A stretch of 64,000 nucleotides of DNA from assembly GCF_031195445.1 (NCBI RefSeq), contig NZ_CP133480.1:992001-1056000 (forward strand). Direction: 5' to 3'. Each line of letters opens with the position of its first letter. Within the stretch, counting starts at the first letter, position 1. This stretch comes from Acuticoccus sp. MNP-M23. GTDB taxonomy: Bacteria > Pseudomonadota > Alphaproteobacteria > Rhizobiales > Amorphaceae. This document shows, in pieces, positions 52,429-63,313 of the stretch. The notes beneath the pieces are model-generated. The model made no database searches. It saw only the letters and a program-made list of their open reading frames with translations, and had not been told where the DNA came from. The position numbers and the translations under genes were made by a program.

Positions 52429-53025
52429 ATGACCGAAAACACCGTGTTTCGCCCGATCTCGACAGAAGTCCTTTCGGACAACTGGGGGATTCTGACCCGG
52501 CACGAATACGAGCTGCGGCGCCGCAATGGCGCGTGGCAGCGGATGACCCGCGAAACTTATGATCGGGGCAATGGCGCAACCTGCCTTCTTCACAACCCGG
52601 ACACTGATTGCGTGCTTCTCACCCGTCAGTTCCGGCTCCCCGTGTTTCTGAATGGTGGGCTGGACTCTCTGGTGGAAACGCCGGCCGGGCTGCTGGACGG
52701 GGCCGGCGCGGCCGAACGCATGCGCTGCGAGCTGGTGGAGGAAACCGGGTATGAGATCGAAGCCCTCACCCACCTCTTCGATGTCTACATGAGCCCCGGC
52801 TCGGTCACCGAATATCTGGCCTTCTTCGCAGGGTCCTACGGCGTGAAGGATCAGACCTCCGAAGGTGGCGGCAGCTATGAGGAAGGCGAGGACATCGAGG
52901 TCATGCATGTCCCGCTGCCGGAGGCGATGGCCATGATTGCGCGCGGCGAAATCCGCGATGCCAAGACCATCATCCTCCTCCAGCACCTGACCATCTCGAA
53001 AATGAAAAAAGCCACCTGGGGGTAG
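52429..53025 (+). CDS. NudK-type Nudix hydrolase
   Basis: 198 aa. The Nudix box is visible as AGLLDGAGAAERMRCELVEETGYEI (near residues 82-106), with the REUxEE-type acidic core ELVEETG. Length and the C-terminal FFAGSYGVKDQTSEGG segment match NudK, which hydrolyses GDP-mannose and related sugar nucleotides. The ATG at 52429 has GGAG eight bases before it; the ATG at 52423 is too close. DeoR is divergent. Confidence 0.85.
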   Translation: MTENTVFRPISTEVLSDNWGILTRHEYELRRRNGAWQRMTRETYDRGNGATCLLHNPDTDCVLLTRQFRLPVFLNGGLDSLVETPAGLLDGAGAAERMRCELVEETGYEIEALTHLFDVYMSPGSVTEYLAFFAGSYGVKDQTSEGGGSYEEGEDIEVMHVPLPEAMAMIARGEIRDAKTIILLQHLTISKMKKATWG

Positions 53026-53081
53026 CGCCGGCGTCGGGTTTCACTTGCACCAATTGCCGCAATATGAAGTATCCAACCCGG

Positions 53082-54245
53082 ATGAACACCTCATCAGACT
53101 TCGCCGACCTTGATGTCGGCTACGATGTGCCGGCCCGCCCCGGCATGGACGAATCCGAGATCCAGACACCCTGCCTTGTCCTGGACCTCGACGCGCTGGA
53201 GCGTAACATCCGCAAGATGGGTGATTATGCGCGTGCCCACGGCATGAAGCATCGCGTCCATGGCAAGATGCACAAGTCGGTGGATGTGGCGAAGCTGCAG
53301 GAGGACATCGGCGGGGCCGTCGGCGTCTGCTGCCAGAAGGTGTCGGAGGCCGAGGCCTTCGTGCGCGGCGGCATCAAGGATGTGCTGATCTCCAACCAGG
53401 TGCGCGACCCGGCCAAGATCGACCGGCTCGCCCGCCTGCCGCTGATTGGCGCCCGCACCATCGTCTGCGTCGACGACATCGACAACGTGGCCGAGCTTTC
53501 GGCCGCCGCAGTCCGCCATGCCACCGAGATCGAGTGCCTGATCGAGATCGACTGCGGCGCCGACCGCTGCGGCGTGACCGATCCCGCAGATGTCGTCGCC
53601 ATTGCCAAAGCCATCGATGCGGCGCCGGGGCTGACCTTCACCGGCATCCAGGCCTACCAGGGCGCAATGCAGCATCTGGACAGTTTTGCGGCCCGCAAGG
53701 AGAAGCTGGACATTGCCATTGCGCAGGTGAAGGAAACCGCCGCCGCGCTGGAGGCAGAGGGCCTTCCGCCGAGCCTCATCTCGGGCGGCGGCACCGGCTC
53801 CTACCAGTTCGAGAGCAATTCGGGCGTCTACAACGAGCTGCAATGCGGCTCATATGCGTTCATGGACGCCGACTACGGGCGCATTCTGGACGAGGACGGC
53901 AACCGCATCGACAAGAGCGAGTGGGAAAATGCGCTGTTCCTTCTCACCAGCATCATGAGCCACGCCAAGCCTGACATGGCGGTGTGCGATGCGGGGCTGA
54001 AGGCCCAGTCGGTGGACAGCGGCCTGCCCGTGGTCTTCGGCCGCGACGACGTGAAATATCTCAAATGCTCCGACGAGCACGGCGTGATCGCCGACCCGGA
54101 CGGCGCCTTGAAGATCAACGAAAAGCTGCGCCTGGTGCCGGGCCATTGCGACCCCACCTGCAACCTGCACGACTGGTATGTGGGCGTGCGGGCCGGCAAG
54201 GTGGAAACCGTCTGGCCGGTTTCCGCGCGCGGCAAGGCATACTGA
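53082..54245 (+). CDS. D-threonine-aldolase-like PLP enzyme (DSD1 family)
   Basis: 387 aa. The fold III (alanine-racemase-like) N-terminus binds PLP through Lys in HRVHGKMHKS (near residue 57). The C-terminal region has the metal site PGHCDPTCNLHD, whose His-x-Asp spacing fits D-threonine aldolase or 3-hydroxy-D-aspartate aldolase rather than the His-x-Cys of D-serine dehydratase. It would split a D-beta-hydroxy amino acid into glycine and an aldehyde, or dehydrate it. An ATG at 53064 adds six residues. It precedes the SDR by 247 bp, with the dipeptide-type importer after that. Confidence 0.83.
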   Translation: MNTSSDFADLDVGYDVPARPGMDESEIQTPCLVLDLDALERNIRKMGDYARAHGMKHRVHGKMHKSVDVAKLQEDIGGAVGVCCQKVSEAEAFVRGGIKDVLISNQVRDPAKIDRLARLPLIGARTIVCVDDIDNVAELSAAAVRHATEIECLIEIDCGADRCGVTDPADVVAIAKAIDAAPGLTFTGIQAYQGAMQHLDSFAARKEKLDIAIAQVKETAAALEAEGLPPSLISGGGTGSYQFESNSGVYNELQCGSYAFMDADYGRILDEDGNRIDKSEWENALFLLTSIMSHAKPDMAVCDAGLKAQSVDSGLPVVFGRDDVKYLKCSDEHGVIADPDGALKINEKLRLVPGHCDPTCNLHDWYVGVRAGKVETVWPVSARGKAY

Positions 54246-54492
54246 CCGGCTGCGGCAATTCCATTGCCTTGCGGCAGCCCGCCGGCCGGAGACATTCGCC
54301 AGCTTTTTGGCCGCCATTCGCCTGCAATTGTTTGAAACTAAATTGCTATTGCGCCCTCGACACGGGCGCAATTGATGCTCCAATCTGCACCGGATGGGCA
54401 AATTTCTGGCAACCGGAGTGGTCAATCATTCTGGGTGTCATCTCACGAAGGCCCTTCGGCACGCAGCGTCTGCGGTGCCATGAGGAGATGAT

Positions 54493-55275
54493 GTGAGCGT
54501 ACTCGACCGGTTTCGTCTTGATGGCAAACGCGCTCTCGTCACGGGCGCCAGCCGCGGCCTCGGCCGCGAAATGGCGCTGGGCCTGGCAAGCGCCGGCGCC
54601 GATGTGGCGGTGGTGGCCCGCCCCTCTGCCGAACTCGACGCCACGGCCGATGCCATCCGCGCCCTCGGCCGCACGGTGTGGACCTTCGAAGGTGACGTCG
54701 GCGTGCCCGAAACCGCCGAAGACATCGCAGCCCGCGCCCTCACCGAAGCCGGCGGCATCGACATCCTCATCAACAATGTTGGCGGCCGGCGCGAGAGCAT
54801 TCCCGTAGAGGACGTCGCGCTGGACGACTGGCGCAGGCTGATGGACCTCAACCTCACCAGCGCTGTGGCCTGCACCAAGGTGATCGGCGGCGCGATGATC
54901 AAGGCAGGCCGCGGCGGCCGGATCATCAACATCGCCTCCGTCAATGCCATGATTGCCGGCAAGGGGATCAACGGACGGCACTATGAGGCGGCCAAGGCCG
55001 GGCTGGTGCAGTTCACCCGCGCGGTCGCAGTCGACTGGGCGCCCCACGCCATCACCGCCAACGCCATCTGCCCCGGCCTTTTCATGACCGAACCCAACCA
55101 GCGCTGGGAGCGGGAAAAGCCGGAGGTCATCGAGAACGTGGTCTCGATGATCCCGCTCGGCCACGCCGGCGCGCCGGAAGATCTCGGCCCGCTCGCAGTC
55201 TACCTCGCCTCAGATGCATCGCGCTTCATGACGGGCGCGACACTGGTCATCGACGGCGGCTCGACGTGCTGGTGA
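54493..55275 (+). CDS. SDR family oxidoreductase
   Basis: 260 aa, classical SDR. TGASRGLG (17-24), NNVGG in place of NNAG (near 93), Ser in NIASVNAM, YEAAK (Tyr and Lys, near 160), and VIDGGST at the end. Starts at GTG 54493 after GAGGAG. Likely to oxidise or reduce the aldehyde or hydroxy acid linked to the neighbouring PLP enzyme. It is 43 bp before the importer binding-protein gene. Confidence 0.87.
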   Translation: MSVLDRFRLDGKRALVTGASRGLGREMALGLASAGADVAVVARPSAELDATADAIRALGRTVWTFEGDVGVPETAEDIAARALTEAGGIDILINNVGGRRESIPVEDVALDDWRRLMDLNLTSAVACTKVIGGAMIKAGRGGRIINIASVNAMIAGKGINGRHYEAAKAGLVQFTRAVAVDWAPHAITANAICPGLFMTEPNQRWEREKPEVIENVVSMIPLGHAGAPEDLGPLAVYLASDASRFMTGATLVIDGGSTCW

Positions 55276-55318
55276 TCTGAACCAACCACAAAATGAACAA
55301 GAACCAACGAGGGATGAG

Positions 55319-56869
55319 ATGACAAAGAACCGTCCGACCCGGTCTCTTCTGGCCGGTGCCGCTCTTGCGATCACGCTTGCTGCCGGCATCGGCGCAGCGC
55401 CTGCGATGGCGGAGACAATGCGCTACGCCACCATCGGCGAGCCGCCCAGCCTTGATTCGCAGATGGGCACGGCCAACGTCGCCACCATCGTCTCCCAGCA
55501 CATGTTCGAGCCGCTCTACGCGCTGGACTCCAAGTCCCTGCCGCAGCCGCTTCTGGCCGAAAGTGACAGCGTCTCGGACGACGAGAAGACCATCACCATC
55601 AAGCTGCGTGAGGGCGTGCCCTTCCACAACGGCGACACCATGAACGCCGAGGACGTGGTCGCCTCCCTCACCCGCTGGGCCGAATACGGCGCCAGAGGCG
55701 GCACGCTGAACCTCGACAAGGCCGAGGCCACCGGCGAATACGAAGTCACGCTCACGCTCAACGAGCCGAACGGCGCGTGGAAGCAGATGCTCTCCTACGT
55801 CAACGGCGGCGGCGTGATCTACCCGGCGGAAATCGTCACCGCAGCCGGCGGCGAGCCGATCAAGCCGGAAAACTATGTGGGCACCGGGCCCTACAAGTTC
55901 GGCGAATGGCGCCCCAACCGCTACGTGGAAGTGGTGAAGTTCGACGACTACGCGTCGCGCGAAGAGCCGTCCGACGGCTGGGCCGGCAAGCGCGAGGCGA
56001 TCTTCGACAAGATCCAGTTCGTGCCCGTGCCTGACGTCGGCACCCGCGTCAGCGGCGTGCAGGCCGGCGACTACGACTACGCCGAGTACATCTCCGGCGA
56101 CCTCTACGGCCTCCTCAAGGACGACGCGTCGATCAAGCCGTACATCAGCGCCGGTCCGATCTTCGGGCTGATGTTCATGAACTCGTCGGACGGCATCCTG
56201 AAGGACAACTACGCCCTTCGCCGCGCCATCCTCGAAGCGCTGAACATGACCGAGGCGCTCCAGGTCTCCGTCGGCGACCCCGAGCTGTTCGACGCGCAGG
56301 GCTCGTTCTTCACCGAAGGCTCAGTCTGGCATTCGGACGCCGGCACCGAGCACTACAACCAGGGCAACGCCGAGAAGGCTGCCGAGATGGCCAAGGCTGC
56401 CGGCTACAACGGCGAGCCGATCAGCCTTCTGGTCTCCACCAACTATCAGCAGCACTTCGACCAGGCCAACGTCTTCAAGCGGCAGCTTGCCGATGCCGGC
56501 ATCAACCTCGAACTCAACGTGGTCGACTGGGCGACGCTCCTGAAGCAGCGCGCCGACCCTGCGGCGTGGGACATGTTCATGACCCACCACAGCACGCTGC
56601 CCGAGCCTGCCCTCCTCACCTTCATGAACGAGAACTACCCCGGCTGGTGGACCTCGCCGGAAAAGAAGGCGCTGGCCGCCGAGCTGATCGGCACGTCGGA
56701 CATGGAAAAGCGGACCGCAGCATGGGCCAAGCTCCAGGCGCTCGCCTATGAGCAGGTTCCGGCCGTAAAGGTTGGCGACGTCTACTCCTTCGACATCGCG
56801 GCGCCGGGCCTTGAAACCCCGTGGGAGAAGGCACCCACCTTCGCCTACTTCTGGGGCGCATCGAAATAG
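55319..56869 (+). CDS. Dipeptide/opine-type ABC binding protein
   Basis: 516 aa. Signal peptide of about 31 residues (ends APAMAE), then an SBP_bac_5 domain (TIGEPPSLDSQMG, then LREGVPFHNGDTMNAEDVVASL, then GTGPYKFGEW). These proteins capture di- or oligopeptides, nickel, glutathione or opines. First gene of a DppABCDF-type set on the plus strand. Confidence 0.9.
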   Translation: MTKNRPTRSLLAGAALAITLAAGIGAAPAMAETMRYATIGEPPSLDSQMGTANVATIVSQHMFEPLYALDSKSLPQPLLAESDSVSDDEKTITIKLREGVPFHNGDTMNAEDVVASLTRWAEYGARGGTLNLDKAEATGEYEVTLTLNEPNGAWKQMLSYVNGGGVIYPAEIVTAAGGEPIKPENYVGTGPYKFGEWRPNRYVEVVKFDDYASREEPSDGWAGKREAIFDKIQFVPVPDVGTRVSGVQAGDYDYAEYISGDLYGLLKDDASIKPYISAGPIFGLMFMNSSDGILKDNYALRRAILEALNMTEALQVSVGDPELFDAQGSFFTEGSVWHSDAGTEHYNQGNAEKAAEMAKAAGYNGEPISLLVSTNYQQHFDQANVFKRQLADAGINLELNVVDWATLLKQRADPAAWDMFMTHHSTLPEPALLTFMNENYPGWWTSPEKKALAAELIGTSDMEKRTAAWAKLQALAYEQVPAVKVGDVYSFDIAAPGLETPWEKAPTFAYFWGASK

Positions 56870-56903
56870 GCGCGATCGGCCTCCAACGAGGACCTTGCCG
56901 CTG

Positions 56904-57851
56904 ATGTGGGGCTATGTCCTGAAACGCACGGGTGCGGCGCTGGCGACGCTGGTCGCCGCATCCGTCATCATCTTCATCTTCATCCACCTCATTCCGGGCG
57001 ACCCGGTGTTCGTCATGCTGGGCGATCAGGCGACGCCCGAGCAGGTGGCGAAGCTGCGCACGCGGCTCGGCCTCGATGAGCCGCTGGTGCTGCAATATTT
57101 CTACTGGGCCGGTTCCGCGCTCCAGGGCGATCTCGGCCGCTCGATCTTCTTCGACCAGCCTGTCACCGAAGTCATCGCCGACGGCGCCGAGACGAGCTTG
57201 CTGCTCGCCGCCATCACCATGGTCTGGGTGATCCTGATCGGCGTGCCGGTCGGCGTCATCGCTGCCGTGAAGCGCGGCACGTGGCTGGACCAGACGCTGT
57301 CGGGCGCGGCCATGCTGCTTGCCTCCGTGCCCACCTTCTGGGTCGGCCTCTATCTCATTTTGGTGTTCGCGGCGCAGCTCGGCTGGCTGCCGTCGTCCGG
57401 CTACCCGTCCATCTTCGAGGAAGGGGGCCTGTCCAACTTGCGCTACCTGCTCCTGCCGAGCTTCGCGCTCGCCGCGCCCAACGCGGCGCTGATCCTGCGG
57501 CTGACCCGTGCGTCCATGCTGGATGTGTCGAAGGAGGACTACATCCGCACAGCGCGCGCCAAGGGCATCAGCCCGCGCCGCGTGGTGCTGCGGCACACCT
57601 TGCGCAACGCGCTTCTGGTGGTGGTGTCCGCGTTCGGCTTCACCCTCGCCGCGCTGATTTCCGAGGCTGTCGTCACCGAAACGGTGTTCGCGCTGCCGGG
57701 CGTCGGGCGGACGGTCGTCCAGTCGATCCTGCGCCGGGACTATCCTGTCATCCAGGGCGTGATCCTCGTGATCGTGTGCCTTTATCTGGTGATCAACCTC
57801 TTGGTCGACATTTCCTATCGCTTCCTCGATCCGCGCGTGGAACTCCAGTGA
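56904..57851 (+). CDS. Dipeptide-type ABC permease, DppB-like
   Basis: 315 aa with six transmembrane segments. The N-terminal MWGYVLKRTGAALATLVAAS, PGDPVFVMLGDQATPEQV and the EAA loop (EDYIRTARAKGISPRRVVLRHTLRNA) are standard for DppB/OppB. ATG at 56904; the longer frame upstream overlaps the binding-protein gene and is not real. Its stop overlaps the next start (GTGA). Confidence 0.92.
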   Translation: MWGYVLKRTGAALATLVAASVIIFIFIHLIPGDPVFVMLGDQATPEQVAKLRTRLGLDEPLVLQYFYWAGSALQGDLGRSIFFDQPVTEVIADGAETSLLLAAITMVWVILIGVPVGVIAAVKRGTWLDQTLSGAAMLLASVPTFWVGLYLILVFAAQLGWLPSSGYPSIFEEGGLSNLRYLLLPSFALAAPNAALILRLTRASMLDVSKEDYIRTARAKGISPRRVVLRHTLRNALLVVVSAFGFTLAALISEAVVTETVFALPGVGRTVVQSILRRDYPVIQGVILVIVCLYLVINLLVDISYRFLDPRVELQ

Positions 57852-58704
57852 GCGTCTCCACCCGCCGCATCCTTGAGCCAATCGCCAGGCGCCCGCTGAC
57901 CGCGGCGGGGCTCGTCTTCCTGGCGGTGGTGATCGTGTTCGCCCTCGCCTCGCCGCTGATCGCGCCTTACGCCCCGCTGGACATTGCGCCGACCGAGCGG
58001 CTGCAACCGCCCAACGCGGTCCACTGGTTCGGCACCGACCACTTTGGCCGCGACACCTTCTCGCGCATCGTCTACGGCGCGCGGCTGGCGCTGATGATCG
58101 GCATCGGCGTGGTGGGCTTCGCGCTGGCGACGGGCATTCCCATCGGCGTCCTCTCCGCGCTCTACCCGCGCCTTGGCCGGGTGCTGATGCGGCTGGTGGA
58201 CGTGCTGATGGCCTTCCCGTCGCTCCTTCTGGCGCTTGGGCTCATCGTCATCCTCGGCCGCGGCGTGGAGAACGCCATCCTTGCCATAGGTGTCGTCTAC
58301 CTCACCACCACCGCGCGCATCGTCTACGGCGTGGCGCTGCGGCTGCGCGAAGAAACCTATGTGGAGGCCTCCCAATCCATGGGGGCGGGCACCTTCTGGA
58401 TGATCCGCAAGCACATTTTGCCCAACATGATCTCGCCGCTTCTGGTGCAGGCGAGCTTCGTGTTCGCATTTGCGCAGCTGGGCGCCGCCTCGCTGGACTT
58501 TCTGGGCCTCGGCACGCCGCCGGATGTGCCCTCCTGGGGCAACATGCTGGCCGAATCGCGCATCTACATCACCCGCGCGCCGTGGCTCCTGTTCTTTCCG
58601 GGCGCAATGATCGCGCTCACGGCCTTTTCCCTCAACCTCACCGGCGACGCACTGCGCGACCACATGGACCCGCGCTTCCGCGAAGCCATGGGCAACCGGA
58701 GGAA

Positions 58705-58708
<4 letters not shown>
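57848..58708 (+). CDS. Dipeptide-type ABC permease, DppC-like
   Basis: 286 aa with six transmembrane segments. The start is GTG at 57848, overlapping the stop of the previous gene. [21 protein letters not shown] (near 60-80) and the EAA loop [26 protein letters not shown] are DppC signatures. The stop overlaps the next ATG by four bases. Confidence 0.92.
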
Positions 58709-59672
<964 letters not shown>

Positions 59673-59676
<4 letters not shown>

Positions 59677-60647
59677 CCGATGCAACGGCCACCTCCGAAC
59701 CGATCCTCTCGCTGCGGGACGTCTCGAAAAGCTTCAGCGCCAAGCGGAAGGGGCAGCGATACAAGGTCAAGGCCGTCAACGCGGTATCGCTGGACGTGAC
59801 GCGCGGCGAGGTGCTCGGCATTGTCGGCGAATCCGGTTGTGGCAAGACCACGGTGGGGCGGATCGTGACTGGCCTCACCGATGCCGACGGCGGCGAAGTG
59901 ATGTTCGGCGGCGGAGACCTTCTGAAAGCGCGGGGCGGCCGGCTGAAGACCGCGCGGCTCAAGCTGCGCATGGTCTTCCAGGACCCCTACGCCTCACTCA
60001 ACCCGCGCCGCTCGGTCGGCGACTCGGTGGCGGAAACCGGCGACATCCACCGCATCTTCAACGGCCGGCAGGACCGTGCGGCGAAGGTCGGCGAAGCGCT
60101 GACGCAGGTGGGCCTCGACCCCTCCTACGCGCCGCGCTTCCCGCACGAGCTGTCAGGCGGCCAGCGCCAGCGCGTCGGCATTGCGCGCGCGATCCTGCCC
60201 GTGCCGGACCTCATCATCGCCGACGAGCCGGTCTCCGCGCTCGACGTGTCGATCCAGGCGCAGGTGCTCAACCTTCTGGCCGACCTCAAGGCGCGGCTCG
60301 GCCTCACGATGATGTTCATTTCGCACGACCTCGGCGTGGTCGCGAAGATCTCCGACCGGGTGGCCGTCCTCTACATGGGCCATGTGGTCGAGATCGGCGA
60401 CGGGCCGTCGCTGTTCGAAGATCCGCAGCACCCCTATACGCAGATGCTGATTGCCTCGGTGCCGCGGCTGGATGTGAGCCGCCGCGTCACCGGCGCCGTG
60501 GAGCGCGGCGAGCCGCCGAGCCGGTTCCGCCAGCTCGAAGGCTGCCCCTTCCAGGACCGCTGCCCCAGGCGGACGGATGTGTGTGAGACCATGCCGCCGC
60601 TGCGCGCAACCACCCAGAACCGCCGCGTCGCCTGCCACAATCTGTGA
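59673..60647 (+). CDS. Dipeptide-type ABC ATPase, DppF-like
   Basis: 324 aa. Walker [10 protein letters not shown], signature [15 protein letters not shown], Walker [13 protein letters not shown], and the C-terminal oligo_HPY region ([12 protein letters not shown], then [14 protein letters not shown]). With DppD it forms the ATPase heterodimer. Convergent with the amidohydrolase gene, 9 bp apart. Confidence 0.92.
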
Positions 60648-60656
60648 GGCGCCGGC

Positions 60657-61805
60657 CTACGCCGGTTCGGCGCCGTCGCTCCACCATTTGCCGCCGATGA
60701 CGGTGCCGACACAGGCAAGCCGCTGGCTGCCGGTGAGTTTCTCGCCCACAACGTCGGTGTGCTCCACGGTCTCGTCACGCAATTCGATCACCGTTGCATC
60801 GCCGGGGGTGCCGGCGGCAAGGCCGCCAAGTTCCGGCCGGCGGATGATCTTTGCCGGATTCTCGGTGACGCAGCGCACCACGTCGTTGAGGTCCATGCCC
60901 AGCGCCAGAAATTTGGACATGACGGCCAGAAGATCGTGCGCCGGACCCTCGACGCACAGGACATGCACGTCGCTGGAGATGGCGTCCGGCAGGATGCCCT
61001 CGGCGACCATTGCCCGGCAGGAGGCGAACGAGAAGCCGCCCTGCCCGTGGCCGATGTCGAAATAGACGCCGCGCTCCTTGGCGGCCAGCACCTCGGCGCG
61101 CACGTTGCGGTTGGCGTCCACCGGCGCGTTGGGCCAGGGACGGAAACAATGGGTCAGCACGTCGCCCGGCCGCAGGATCTCGATCACGTCCTTCTGGCTG
61201 GGGGGTCGGCTGTCGATATGGGCCATCACCGGGAGGTCCAGCATGTCCGCCACCTCGATGGCGAGCTGCAGCGGCGCAATACCCGACGCGCCGCCCGCCT
61301 TGGCCCCGATCCGGCACTTGATGCCGACGACGAGATCCTTGTTGGCCTTCGCGGCGGCCATGCACTCGTCGGGATTCACGAGGCGCATGTCGCCGCATTC
61401 GCCGACCATCACGTTCTTCGAGAAGCCGAAGATGCCGGCATAGGAGATATTGACGTAGGCGAGGATCCGCGGCTCGGTCCGCTCGATCACATGGGCGCGA
61501 AAGCCCGGAAAATTGCCGGCGCCGGCGCTGCCCGCGTCCACGAATGTGGTGGTGCCGGAGCGTTTGGCGATGGTTGGCGCATCCACGCCGAGCGACGTGC
61601 CGCCCCAGTAGACGTGGGTGTGCAGGTCGATCAGGCCGGGGGTCACGATCTTGCCGGAGACGTCGCGGATCTCGGTGCCGGCGCTCTGCGCAAGGTCGGG
61701 GCCGACGGCGGCGATCTTGCCGTCCTCGAAGGCGACGTCCGTCACCGCGTCGAGGCCGGCCGCCGGGTCGAGGACCCGTCCACCGCGCAGGATTAGATCA
61801 ACCAT
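60657..61805 (-). CDS. Amidohydrolase/deacetylase family metallohydrolase
   Basis: 382 aa. TIM-barrel amidohydrolase with IVTPGLIDLHTHVYWGG (HxH metal pair, near 56-58), Lys in VGIKCRIGA (carbamylated bridging ligand position), MAHIDSRP and THCFRPWPN (His ligands), and SSDVHV (catalytic Asp). This layout matches the EF_0837/AHA_3915 deacetylase group, members of which hydrolyse N-acyl or O-acyl hydroxy and amino acids. It faces the importer operon and may process the same imported compound. GAAAGG lies eight bases before the ATG at 61805. Confidence 0.86.
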   Translation of the reverse strand: MVDLILRGGRVLDPAAGLDAVTDVAFEDGKIAAVGPDLAQSAGTEIRDVSGKIVTPGLIDLHTHVYWGGTSLGVDAPTIAKRSGTTTFVDAGSAGAGNFPGFRAHVIERTEPRILAYVNISYAGIFGFSKNVMVGECGDMRLVNPDECMAAAKANKDLVVGIKCRIGAKAGGASGIAPLQLAIEVADMLDLPVMAHIDSRPPSQKDVIEILRPGDVLTHCFRPWPNAPVDANRNVRAEVLAAKERGVYFDIGHGQGGFSFASCRAMVAEGILPDAISSDVHVLCVEGPAHDLLAVMSKFLALGMDLNDVVRCVTENPAKIIRRPELGGLAAGTPGDATVIELRDETVEHTDVVGEKLTGSQRLACVGTVIGGKWWSDGAEPA

Positions 61806-61997
61806 CTGACAGCCCTTTCGATTGTGCCATGTGCCGTGTGCGTTCGGTCTGCGAACCGATGCTCGGCCCATGAACAATGTGAACTGCAAACTGCATTTTA
61901 TTTGCAAGTCTATTTGCGAGCCTGCGCAGCGCAATGGCCGCGAAGGAGAGCGTCCGCCCACGCCGCAACGGGTGGGCGCGCCGCGTGAAGCTTTGGC

Positions 61998-63164
61998 TCA
62001 GCTGTTTTTCACCACAACGCAAGGGGCGAGCGCCCTGGCGATGCGGCGGCAGAGCGCCTGCGCTTCGCCGCGGCTCGGTGCGGCAAACTGGACAGCGTGG
62101 ATCGGCAACCGGCCGCGGGCGGCGAAGCGGCGCACGACGACGCTTGGCCCCTTGGCCACCAGATCGCCGGGAAGGCGCGACTTGAGACGTGCATACTGGC
62201 GCATCGCGATGCTGCGCTTGGGGTGGCCGGCCACCTGCGCGCCCCATGGTGTCCATCCGCCACCGGTCGGCGGCCGCACATCGCGCGCACGGCCCAGCCG
62301 GGCAATGAGATCCGGGCAATCCACGGCCTGCGGCCTGTATTCCGGCCGGGCGGGCGGCGGGTAGGCCAGCGCCACCTCCACCGCCTGCACGGGCGGTCCG
62401 GCACGTTCCGGCACAGAGGGCGCCGGCGGCCCCGCCGTCTCCGTCAGCACGGCGTCTGGTTTTGCCGGGGCTGGTGCGGCAAGGTCACCGCTGCGGCGCC
62501 ATGCGGTCACAACGGGCGGACGGTCCGGCAGGCCGTTGGCGCGAATGGCCCAGTGCTTTGCCGTGCGCCCGGTGATGGAATAGACGTAGTCGATGGTTTC
62601 GTAGGGAAGGCTCCCCTCGCCGGCCACAAAGCGGGGAATCCGGTTCGGCCCGCCATTATACCCGGCCGCCGCGAGCCCCCACGAACCAAGCTCCGCCTTC
62701 AGATCCGCCAGAAATGACGCAGAGGCGAACAGCGCCTCCTCCCGGTCGAACGGGTTCTTCAACCCACGCAGCCGCGCCGTGCCCGGCATGAACTGCGCAA
62801 TCCCCTGTGCCCCCACGGGGCTGACTGCACCGGCGTTGAAGCGGCTTTCCTTCCAGATCAGGCGAATGAAGAATTCGTGCGGCACGCCGTGCGCATCTGC
62901 CGCTGCGGAAAGAAGGGTGCAAAGCTCGGCGGTTTCCTTCGCCTTCTTTTCGGCAGGGGACATTGTCTTCGGTTCGGGCGGCTTGGTGGCGGCCTCGGTC
63001 GCGGGCACTTCAGGCGCGCCGGCAGCGTGCGGTGGCGCGACGTCGTCCTGCGCAGCAAGCGGCGACACTGCGGCGCTGGCGGCCAGAAGGACCGCGGCCG
63101 TCAGCGCGCGGCAAATCGAACCGCTTGCGGTTGCATTGATGCGGCACAGGTGAAATGGCGGCAT
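61998..63164 (-). CDS. Soluble lytic transglycosylase (SLT domain)
   Basis: 388 aa. Signal peptide from MPPFHLCRINATASG to about residue 39 (ends PLAAQ). The SLT domain follows: catalytic Glu in LIWKESRFNAGAVSPVGAQG, then IAQFMPGTA, then AAGYNGGPNRI. A Pro-rich stretch leads to a C-terminal segment (IHAVQFAAPSRGEAQALCRRI, ACVVV) of the SPOR-like type that binds denuded glycan. ATG 63164 has GGAG six bases upstream; a longer start at 63224 would add 20 residues without a signal. It cleaves peptidoglycan in the periplasm. Confidence 0.87.
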   Translation of the reverse strand: MPPFHLCRINATASGSICRALTAAVLLAASAAVSPLAAQDDVAPPHAAGAPEVPATEAATKPPEPKTMSPAEKKAKETAELCTLLSAAADAHGVPHEFFIRLIWKESRFNAGAVSPVGAQGIAQFMPGTARLRGLKNPFDREEALFASASFLADLKAELGSWGLAAAGYNGGPNRIPRFVAGEGSLPYETIDYVYSITGRTAKHWAIRANGLPDRPPVVTAWRRSGDLAAPAPAKPDAVLTETAGPPAPSVPERAGPPVQAVEVALAYPPPARPEYRPQAVDCPDLIARLGRARDVRPPTGGGWTPWGAQVAGHPKRSIAMRQYARLKSRLPGDLVAKGPSVVVRRFAARGRLPIHAVQFAAPSRGEAQALCRRIARALAPCVVVKNS

Positions 63165-63313
63165 TCCGGGCTCCGGCACTGAAATGATGTCGTTCTGGAA
63201 ACTTGCGCGTCCGAGACGCCACATATTATCGCAAAGTGCACTGCAGATAGCACGCCGCGGTTGCGCTCGGGCTCCAACAACCCCATCAACAGAGAAACCG
63301 CAGCGAGTTTCCC

